Shown here: one piece after another, positions 45,494 through 54,174 of the stretch
Layout: the number at the start of each line of letters is the position of its first letter
How positions within the stretch are numbered: the stretch's first letter is position 1
NCBI GenBank assembly: GCA_026182355.1
Contig: JAPFBL010000003.1
Span: 3,466,001-3,530,000 of the forward strand
DNA length: 64,000 bases
Direction: 5' to 3'
Origin: Hermatobates lingyangjiaoensis
Taxonomy: Eukaryota; Arthropoda; Insecta; Hemiptera; Hermatobatidae
The notes under the pieces: model-generated
What the model was told of the DNA's origin: nothing
The model's database searches: none
What the model saw: only the letters and a program-made list of their open reading frames with translations
Position numbers and translations under genes: made by a program

Positions 45494-45554
45494 GACAAAC
45501 CTTCGGTGCTGCCAGCTCCTTGTAAGGATTCATTAAGGTTGCTTCGCTAATAAA

Positions 45555-46298
45555 CTTGAGTGAGACATGCTTTAGGACTCCCGATATATAATAAACTTGA
45601 GTGAGACATGCTTTAGAACTCCCGATATATAATAAACTTGAGTGAGACATGCTTTAGGACTCCCGATATATAATAAACTTGAGTGAGACATGCTTTAGGA
45701 CTTTCGATATATAATAAACTTGAGTGAGACATGCTTTAGGACTCCCGATATATAATAAACTTGAGTGAGACATGCTTTAGGACTCCCGATATATAATAAA
45801 CTTGAGTGAGACATGCTTTAGGACTCCCGATATATAATAAACTTGAGTGAGACATGCTTTAGGACTCCCGATATATAATAAACTTGAGTGAGACATGCTA
45901 TAGGACTCCCGATATATAATAAACTTGAGTGAGACATGCTTTAGGACTCCCGATATATAATAAACTTGAGTGAGACATGCTTTAGGACTCCCGATATATA
46001 ATAAACTTGAGTGAGACATGCTTTAGGACTCCCGATATATAATAAACTTGAGTGAGACATGCTTTAGGACTCCCGATATATAATAAACTTGAGTGAGACA
46101 TGCTTTAGGACTCCCGATATATAATAAACTTGAGTGAGACATGCTTTAGGACTCCCGATATATAATAAACTTGAGTGAGACATGCTTTAGGACTCCCGAT
46201 ATATAATAAAATTGAGTGAGACATGCTTTAGGACTCCCGATATATAATAAACTTGAGTGAGACATGCTTTAGGACTCCCGATATATAATAAACTTGCT
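45555..46298 (+). repeat. 41-bp satellite, 18 units
   Basis: The CTTGAGTGAGACATGCTTTA unit recurs with exact 41-base period from 45555 to 46293 (738 bases, 18 periods). Only a few units differ by one or two bases (45617, about 45703, 45899, 46210). Boundaries repeat GCTAATAAACTTG / TAATAAACTTGCTAATG. Three periods are 123 bases, so long open frames arise on the minus strand by chance. Confidence 0.96.
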
Positions 46299-46727
46299 AA
46301 TGCTGCTCACTCTTCACAAAAGTGAATACCGAATGGGACATGAGCAATACTTATTCCCTCCGTAATACCACTGATCATACTTTCGGTATGACCGAAAGGC
46401 ACAGGTATGTCTCATAATACCAAAACTGAATACCACTGACGATGCAAGCTTGTAAGTGTGCGTGTTGGAAAACAGTTAAAAGGTAACCTACCTTGCATCT
46501 GTATGCAAGATGATAATTATATGGGGTATGTAACAACTAAAGTTAACTATCATATCTCATTCACCTAATACAACTGAACTAATGAAATAGTAAATTCCAT
46601 CGTTACCTTTCTCAATGGTAAAATTTCACTCACTTTAATGAAAATATAATGTGAGGTAGTAATAATGTATATAAGCAATGTAACATTATTGTAAAGGACA
46701 TATATAAATGTGTATGTAAATAGTAAT
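46299..46727. other. non-coding
   Basis: Contains a GACCGAAAGG/GACCGAAGGT similarity to the left flank of the satellite. The part from about 46520 recurs in blended form at 48202-48400. Confidence 0.4.
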
Positions 46728-46728
46728 T

Positions 46729-46783
<55 letters not shown>
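46728..46783. repeat. (TA)n microsatellite
   Basis: TA tract abutting the PLE at the codons for ...PKYTNI, the same protein position as in the different PLE family at 2789. Confidence 0.92.
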
Positions 46784-46785
<2 letters not shown>

Positions 46786-48201
46786 TGTATTTGGGGAGCA
46801 GGCCTTCATCTATACAAGTTTTGTTAAAACTTATGCCTATTTCCAATTTCACTCTTTTTCGGGTTAATTTTTCCATTCTTCTGAGTTCTGGCTTCCAAGA
46901 GTCCGGGACTAGATATATCAGTTCTCCATAATTTTTATTTTTGTACACCAACATGTTTCGGTCCACATCGACCATTTTCAAGGTTATTTTTACACAATTA
47001 AACTATACATACTAAATAACAATAAAAACTTAACATTGATACTGATCTATTAAAATACATTACTAAATAAACACGCAAGGTTAACAGTCATAATCATTGG
47101 AAGGTTGTAACAGGTTTCCGCAGGGTGAGGTTTCCCCAGGTTCTGGTTACCTTCCTACAGCCGTTTGTGCTTGGGAAGGTATTGGACTGTTTTCGTTCAC
47201 TCTCAGTGACTGGTTTTTCTTCAGGTTTCCGTCGAACAGCTTTAAAATTCTAGTGAATCCCCCACCCTGGCTGTTAATGGTAGGCTGGTTTTGGAGGATG
47301 AAAATAGCCTCCAAAATTTGCAGCCTGGTGTGGTCGTATTCTTGCTGCAAAATCATGGTATTGTCAGTAAGCATTTCCCTCGTTATTGTAACCCATGTGC
47401 TTTCGCGACATGCTCCTTAGGGCCTCCAGAGGCAAGATGCATTGTAAGCCTTCTGGAAAGCGTGGTAGTGGTGGAACCCACGTATTTTGAGGATAGGGAC
47501 TCACAGGTCCCTAGTTTGCAGTTAAACTCATAAATAACGTTGGTTTTCTGGAGGGGTGCTTTCTTATGTGGGTTATTATTATAACCATTCCTGTTGGCAA
47601 GGTTGTATAATAAATCCTGTTCCTTTGTCTTTGGAACAATGCACGTTGTTTCCCTGATTCGTTTAATTTGTTGTCCGTTTTTAGCTTTTGAAAATGATTT
47701 TTATAATTACCAATCTTCCGCCATTGTTTTTCCTGATTCTGTTTATGGTTGTTTTATGATGCGTTTATTGAGGAATTTAGGATGGAGTCAAGTGGTTATG
47801 TATATTGTTGAAAGTACTTCCTTAGTTTTTTCCGTTCAAAAATTATAGAGGACGTTTTGTATGCTCTTCTAATAAGTGTCTTTATCATTCCATCTTTGTA
47901 TCTGTCAGGGCATTCGCTTTTGGCGTTAAGTAGTATTTCCCGCTGTTAGTTGACTTTACAAATACCGATGTTTCGAACTTTTGGTCTACAGCATTATCTT
48001 GACTTTGACATCTAGGAAGTTTAAACAATTATTGGCTTCCAAATCTCATGAGTAAATTTCAACACTGAGTATACTTCAAACCGTACATTTTTCTATGTGT
48101 TCCGGTCTATCTATCATCAAGAAGCAGTCATCGACATACCTGCAATATATGTGAGGCTTCCAGGCTGATTTCGAGCCATGATCAAATTTTCCATAGCCAT
48201 G
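46784..48201 (-). pseudogene. Penelope-like element copy A, degraded by many small indels
   Basis: Same sequence as copies B and C. 46784-47390 is clean: N-terminal segment SFNKTCIDEGLLPKYTNI, pseudo-LTR, then the tail RILKLFDGNLKKNQSLRVNE of the polyprotein. From about 47390 onward the copy differs from B by scattered one- to several-base losses that shift the frame. It ends at the same point as B, in sequence encoding ARNPAWKPHIYCRYVDD-like residues. Confidence 0.8.
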
Positions 48202-48400
48202 GGTATGTAAAACTAAAGTTGACTATCATGGCTCGAAATCCAGCCTGGATAGCAACTGACACTAATAAATGCAGGTAAATGTCGCATCGTACTGCTTTCT
48301 AATGATAGACAGATCGACTCACATAGAATGAAATTATAATGTGGTAGTAATAATGTAATTAAGCAATGTAACATTAGTGTAAAGGACATTTACTCAATGA
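48202..48400. other. probable blended consensus between PLE copies A and B
   Basis: This stretch mixes two templates base by base: the palindrome's right arm (49955-50070; CATGGCTCGAAATCCAGCC, GCAGGT, ATGATAGA) and the flank 46550-46650 (AACTGA, ACTAAT, CATCGT). It then returns to the 46650 sequence (GTAGTAATAATGTA). Natural evolution does not interleave two sequences like this. Confidence 0.55.
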
Positions 48401-48828
48401 TGTATGGAAAGCCAATTAATTGTTATAAAATATCTATATGTCATATAATATCAAGATATATATATATTAGCTGTATTTGGGGAGCAGGCCTTCATCATAC
48501 AAGTTTGTTAAAACTTATCGGCTATTTCCAATTTCACTCTATTCAGCGGTAATTTTTCCATTCTTCTGAGTTCTGGCTTCAAAGAGTCGGGACTAATATA
48601 TCAGTTCTCCATGATTTTTATTTTTGTATACAAATGTTTCGGTCCACATCGACCATTTTCAAAGTTATTTTTACACTATTAAACTATACATACTAAATAA
48701 CAATAAAAACTTAACATTGATACTGATCTATTAAAATACATTACTAAATAAACACGCAAGGTTAACAGTCATAATCATTGGAAGGTTGTAACAGGTTTCC
48801 GCAGGGTGAGGTTTCCCCAGGATTCTGG

Positions 48829-49937
48829 TTACCTTCCTACAGCCGTTTGTGCTTGGGAAGGTATTGGACTGTTTTCGTTCACTCTCAGTGACTGGTTTTT
48901 CTTCAGGTTTCCGTCGAACAGCTTTAAAATTCTAGTGAATCCCCCACCCTGGCTGTTAATGGTAGGCTGGTTTTGGAGGATGAAAATAGCCTCCAAAATT
49001 TGCAGCCTGGTGTGGTCGTATTCTTGCTGCAAAATCATGGTATTGTCAGTAAGCATTTCCCTCGTTAGTTGTAACCCATGTGCTTTCGCGACATGCTCCT
49101 TAGGGCCTCCAGAGGCAAGATGCATTGTAAGCCTTCTGGAAAGCGTGGTAGTGGTGGAACCCACGTATTTTGAGGATAGGGACTCACAGGTCCCTAGTTT
49201 GCAGTTAAACTCATAAATAACGTTGGTTTTCTGGAGGGGTGCTTTCTTATGTGGGTTATTATTCATAACCATTCCTGATGTGGCAAGGTTAGTATAATAA
49301 ATCCTAAGTTCCAATTTGTCTTCTGGAACAATGCACGTTGTGTTGGCCCTGATAATCGATTTAACTACTCGTTCGTCCGTTTTGTATGCTTTTGAAAACT
49401 GATTTTTATAATATACCACATGCTTCACGCCATTGTTTTCCTGATTCTGTTTATGGTTGTTAGTGCCATGCAGTTTATTGAGGCAACCCTTTAGGATGGA
49501 GTCGAAGTGCCCGTTACTGTATCCATTGTTGACAAGTACTTCCCTTAGCCTTTGTGCTTCCTGTTCAAACAATTCCCAGGTAGAGGACGTTTTGTATGCT
49601 CTTCTAATAAGTGTCTTTATCATTCCATCTTTGTATCTGTCAGGGCATTCGCTTTTGGCGTTAAGTAGTATTCCGCTGTTAGTTGACTTTACAAATACCG
49701 ATGTTTCGAACTTTTGGTCTACAGCATTATTCTTGACTTTGACATCTAGGAAGTTTAAACAATTATTGGCTTCCATCTCATGAGTAAATTTCAACACTGA
49801 GTTAGCTTCAAACTCCGCTTTAATTTCTTCTATGTGTTCCGGTCTATCTATCATCAAGAAGCAGTCATCGACATACCTGCAATATATGTGAGGCTTCCAG
49901 GCTGGATTTCGAGCCATGATCAAATTTTCCATAGCCA
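48829..49937 (-). CDS. Penelope-like element copy B, RT end and GIY-YIG endonuclease
   Basis: Open from the palindrome centre to the stop at 48829. CRYVDDCFLMID near its start is RT motif C. Later come VIYEFNCKLG, SSKYVGSTTTTLSRRLTMHL and LEAIFILQNQPTIN, which are the GIY, YIG and Glu elements of the endonuclease. The protein is identical to copy C wherever both exist. The 5' part with the rest of RT is missing, so it is a truncated retroelement. Its pseudo-LTR continues to about 48470, where the noisy region begins. Confidence 0.88.
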
Positions 49938-51046
49938 TGGCTATGTAAAATTTGATCATGGCTCGAAATCCAGCCTGGAAGCCTCACATATATTGCAGGT
50001 ATGTCGATGACTGCTTCTTGATGATAGATAGACCGGAACACATAGAAGAAATTAAAGCGGAGTTTGAAGCTAACTCAGTGTTGAAATTTACTCATGAGAT
50101 GGAAGCCAATAATTGTTTAAACTTCCTAGATGTCAAAGTCAAGAATAATGCTGTAGACCAAAAGTTCGAAACATCGGTATTTGTAAAGTCAACTAACAGC
50201 GGAATACTACTTAACGCCAAAAGCGAATGCCCTGACAGATACAAAGATGGAATGATAAAGACACTTATTAGAAGAGCATACAAAACGTCCTCTACCTGGG
50301 AATTGTTTGAACAGGAAGCACAAAGGCTAAGGGAAGTACTTGTCAACAATGGATACAGTAACGGGCACTTCGACTCCATCCTAAAGGGTTGCCTCAATAA
50401 ACTGCATGGCACTAACAACCATAAACAGAATCAGGAAAACAATGGCGTGAAGCATGTGGTATATTATAAAAATCAGTTTTCAAAAGCATACAAAACGGAC
50501 GAACGAGTAGTTAAATCGATTATCAGGGCCAACACAACGTGCATTGTTCCAGAAGACAAATTGGAACTTAGGATTTATTATACTAACCTTGCCACATCAG
50601 GAATGGTTATGAATAATAACCCACATAAGAAAGCACCCCTCCAGAAAACCAACGTTATTTATGAGTTTAACTGCAAACTAGGGACCTGTGAGTCCCTATC
50701 CTCAAAATACGTGGGTTCCACCACTACCACGCTTTCCAGAAGGCTTACAATGCATCTTGCCTCTGGAGGCCCTAAGGAGCATGTCGCGAAAGCACATGGG
50801 TTACAACTAACGAGGGAAATGCTTACTGACAATACCATGATTTTGCAGCAAGAATACGACCACACCAGGCTGCAAATTTTGGAGGCTATTTTCATCCTCC
50901 AAAACCAGCCTACCATTAACAGCCAGGGTGGGGGATTCACTAGAATTTTAAAGCTGTTCGACGGAAACCTGAAGAAAAACCAGTCACTGAGAGTGAACGA
51001 AAACAGTCCAATACCTTCCCAAGCACAAACGGCTGTAGGAAGGTAA
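49938..51046 (+). CDS. Penelope-like element copy C, RT end and GIY-YIG endonuclease
   Basis: A 364-residue frame from ATG 49952, and open from the axis. YVDD (residues 17-20) is the RT catalytic motif C. A thumb-like region follows (ETSVFVKSTNSGILLNAK). Residues 235-239 (VIYEF) and 253-255 (YVG) are the GIY-YIG motifs, SRRL (262-265) supplies basic residues, and E311 in LEAIFILQNQP is the candidate metal-binding Glu. PLE proteins use RT plus GIY-YIG for target-primed insertion. Everything upstream of motif C is missing, replaced by the inverted copy B. Confidence 0.9.
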
Positions 51047-51211
51047 CCAGAATCCTGGGGAAACCTCACCCTGCGGAAACCTGTTACAACCTTCCAATGA
51101 TTATGACTGTTAACCTTGCGTGTTTATTTAGTAATGTATTTTAATAGATCAGTATCAATGTTAAGTTTTTATTGTTATTTAGTATGTATAGTTTAATTGT
51201 GTAAAAATAAC

Positions 51212-51245
51212 CTTGAAAATGGTCGATGTGGACCGAAACATGTTG
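51212..51245 (+). ncRNA. degenerate hammerhead-like motif in PLE pseudo-LTR
   Basis: CUUGAAAAU, stem GGUC/GGACC-type pairing, then GAAACAUGUUGG, about 165 bases after the PLE stop. It aligns with the motif at 2020-2051, but two core bases differ (UUGAAAA in place of CUGANGA). Copies A and B have it on the minus strand. Confidence 0.4.
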
Positions 51246-51246
51246 G

Positions 51247-51404
51247 TGTACAAAAATAAAAATTATGGAGAACTGATATATCTAGTCCCGGACTCTTGGA
51301 AGCCAGAACTCAGAAGAATGGAAAAATTAACCCGAAAAAGAGTGAAATTGGAAATAGGCATAAGTTTTAACAAAACTTGTATATATATATATATATATAT
51401 ATAT
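51247..51404 (+). pseudogene. PLE N-terminal segment in pseudo-LTR, ending in (TA)n
   Basis: Encodes YKNKNYGELIYLVPDSWKPE then LRRMEKLTRKRVKLEIGISF and NKTC, followed directly by a TA tract (51380-51404). This is the start of the PLE polyprotein carried downstream of the GIY-YIG frame. Confidence 0.55.
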
Positions 51405-51940
51405 AATAAAAAAAGGAAGTAATAGCGAATAACTGTAAAAGTAAGGTTGTAAGACTAATAGGTATAACAAAATAAAGAAGGAGTAATAGAAACAAACATG
51501 TAGATCATTGTAAAAGAAAGAAAACAGTAGGATTGAGAGTGAAGACAAAGACAGATTAGAGCAGGTTGAGGAAAGAGCTGCTCTCATATATAAAAGAGAG
51601 ATAGTGAGAGGAGCATTGGCAGTGAAAGGGCTAAAGAATGGGGACACTTGTATAAAGTTTGCATAGGCCAGAAAAACTTAATATACATTTGATTAGTCTG
51701 GATATTCACTTCATTATGACACTAAGAAATGTTCAATTCATTATAGTTATTAGGGTTACTGAATCGGACAGACACGTTGCGGTGCAGTCAAGTACAATTT
51801 ACTGCCGAATCGAGACAAGCATTTTTGGGTAATGTTAAAAGTTGGTATGCATGTAATGAAATTGGAAATACCAAGGGTTGAGAACTATGTGTCTGACTGC
51901 GATCTTCTTTGTTTCTGTCTGTTGTATGTATGTATGTTGT
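51405..51940. other. non-coding
   Basis: Purine-rich (AAGAAGGAG, GAGAGAG). No gene recognised. Confidence 0.4.
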
Positions 51941-51949
51941 GTGTATGTG

Positions 51950-51952
51950 TGA

Positions 51953-51989
<37 letters not shown>

Positions 51990-52017
51990 TGCGTGTATAG
52001 TGTGTGCAGAGAATGAG

Positions 52018-52073
<56 letters not shown>

Positions 52074-52085
52074 AGAGAGAAAGAA
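51950..52085. repeat. (TG)n and (GA)n microsatellites
   Basis: TG tract at about 51956-51982, then GA tract at about 52022-52080. The open frames here (CVCVCV, RERERE) are simple-sequence artefacts. Confidence 0.95.
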
Positions 52086-53832
52086 AGTGAGAGGAGTAAG
52101 CGGTTGATATTGGATGTGAGGATATTGTCAATCGTATTAGATTGAAATATCATATTTTATATCTTCACAATTATAGTAAAATGTTTGAACAATTTCATAA
52201 TTTTGTTCATAGGAAAGATTATTGTTAATAACGCTAAAATGGAGAGATATTAACGTAGTAGATCTGCACCTGTTTGTTTTTTTATATTATAAATCAAATA
52301 CTGCACAAGTAACGAACACCGTTGTACATTGGCGATGACCCTGTAGGTGATGTGGGTATGCAAGCCCTTCTGTAGTACAAAGAAAAGAAAATGTACACTC
52401 TCATGGGAGGGAACGTAAAGCACTGATCCCAAATTCAGGTACTCTTTATTAATACTCCCTATTCATGATTGACGCAAACTTTATGATTTGCGATGTAGAA
52501 ACAGCGCGGTCACATGGCTTGCCGTCAGATCAAATTTGTTCTGAACATATGTTACACTTTCCTTACCTAAAACAGCACTGAAGGCGAGACCTATAAGTTT
52601 CGGTTTGGCCAACAAATAATCAAACAAATTTGAAATTTTTAATTCAAGGCAAATTAAAGTGAGTTGGATTTTTTAAAAGTAATGTTTGTAAGTGGCATTT
52701 CCACTTATCTTTATGTAATCCTTGTGTAGAATATACTTCCCTCTTTGTATCTCTCCGATTTAGCACTTTTCCACCGAAATGAGTAGCTTTGGTATAATAC
52801 AGAATTTTGTATTATAGATCTCAAATGACTGGAAGGAAAATGTCCTCATTAACTACGTATGACATCATTACATAGGAATTCCTTTTTTCATAACAATGCA
52901 GTGGTGATTCTAGCCAATCAATTGATTTTATCTATTATGCACAGGCTTACTGTTAAGTTTACTTGTCGAAAATTGAGTTTAAACTGATCCAGATTTTGTT
53001 TTTTATGGTTTCTTTTTAACCTTGATACAGCGATAACCTTCTCTTTTTGACATCACTTCCTCTTCCCACAATGTCCTAACCATTAATCTTCCGTTAAATA
53101 ATTAAAAAATATTTTAATTAATATGGCAGAAGGAGGCTTTCTAAGCTTGGTTTTACATTCCTTGTTAATTACAAGCTGATGTTCTGAGTGGATTGTTCTG
53201 TCTTCTTCATCAAGCGGTGAGCATTGTTGTAGTCCTGATTAATGACTCTCTTTGAAATACATTAAAAAGCTTTCATAAACTTTATAACTAATTACTTAAT
53301 ATCAATACAGCTTAAGAAAGTTATGTTAATTTCTTTATATTCTTACGGTATAAAAAGGTTTTTCATTTTCTATAGTACAATCCCTTTTCATTATCATTTG
53401 TGTTTTCTGTGAGCACTAAAACAAAGGTATATCTAATTGACAGGAGTGAGCCAGGGAGATAATTCTTGAGGCAAATCAGTGGACTTATCGCCATCTCAGC
53501 GAGAACATTATTGTAGCAATAAACTGGAAAGGAATTTATAGATATCTGAGTTAGAACGATAAGACCTCGCCACAATTGGCTTTTAAAAAGTTCTGTGTTT
53601 ACTGTGTTCCGCTGGGACAAATAGGCGACAAGTCACAATAAAAACTGAATAACAATAATCCTACGCATCTTATTACTACGCATTCGTTTTACTTGGGGTA
53701 CTGAAACTATAATTGGACATGATATAACATACTTACTCTATTACACTGTGGTGGTTGTAGTTATTATGGTGGGAGGTTATTGTCAGGCAAACATACATCT
53801 AAAAGGATCCTCTATGATTAACAGTATAGTGT
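52086..53832. other. non-coding
   Basis: AT-rich. A decayed SINE tail may lie at 52395-52460 (GGGAACGTAAA, TCAGGTACTCTTTA, ACTCCC). No other feature. Confidence 0.4.
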
Positions 53833-53844
53833 TAATCCTACGAA

Positions 53845-54162
53845 GGGGTCAGGTTAGCTCAGTGGTTACGTGCTCGGCTCTGAACTGATAGGACCGGGGT
53901 TCGATCCCCACCTGGCCCTCGATTTATTCATGCGGGAGGTGAATAAATCTGAGCACATCGTCCCTCGGAGAAGGACGTTAAACTGTCGGTCCCGAGCCTG
54001 TACGATGTCAGGTACTCGTTAAAGATCCCTACTCTAAATACACTTGAGTTAGCCAAAATTTAAGACTCCCAGTGTAGAATCAATCTTCATTGTGTGGTAT
54101 GACAAAGGGCCAATGCTCGGCCTAAGTGTGTTCCCTTGTGGGACTGCCCCTGCAACCTAACC
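53845..54162 (+). mobile_element. complete tRNA-derived SINE with 12-bp target-site duplication
   Basis: The head is tRNA-like: A box TAGCTCAGTGG (53855-53865) and B box GGTTCGATCCC (53898-53908), with GGTCAGG...CCTGGCC acceptor-like pairing. A conserved middle (GGAGAAGGACGTTAAACTGT then CGGTCCCGAGCCTG) and a tail ending GCAACCTAACC follow. Flanking TAATCCTACGAA occurs at 53833-53844 and 54163-54174. The intact boxes and perfect duplication suggest a fairly recent insertion transcribed by RNA polymerase III. Confidence 0.92.
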
Positions 54163-54174
54163 TAATCCTACGAA

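Larger units (their letters stand above)
48690..51185. repeat. gapless palindrome, about 1.25-kb arms, axis 49937/49938
   Basis: The centre CATAGCCATGGCTATG (49930-49945) is itself a perfect palindrome. Outward from it the only mismatch I see near the axis is the C49929/T49946 pair. The arms encode identical protein. There is no spacer. It formally joins PLE copies B and C head to head. Confidence 0.9.

Noticed and set aside
45555..46298. Array of 41-bp units as CRISPR, or as a repeat protein gene (long open frames on the minus strand)
   Set aside because: There are no spacers. The frame stays open only because three units are 123 bases and lack stops, and near-identical DNA at all codon positions indicates a satellite.
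46728..46783. TATA-rich tracts as promoters
   Set aside because: They are long dinucleotide microsatellites tied to element ends, with no start-site context.
47097..50418. Additional genes on the strand opposite to the PLE copies
   Set aside because: These frames are antisense shadows of the PLE coding sequence and have no own motifs.
51835..52153. Ser/Leu- or Arg/Glu-repeat frames
   Set aside because: They come from TG and GA microsatellites read in different frames.
53846..53918. Functional tRNA gene
   Set aside because: A and B boxes are present, but the sequence continues into a repeated SINE body with a target-site duplication, and other copies share the body. I treat it as a SINE head.
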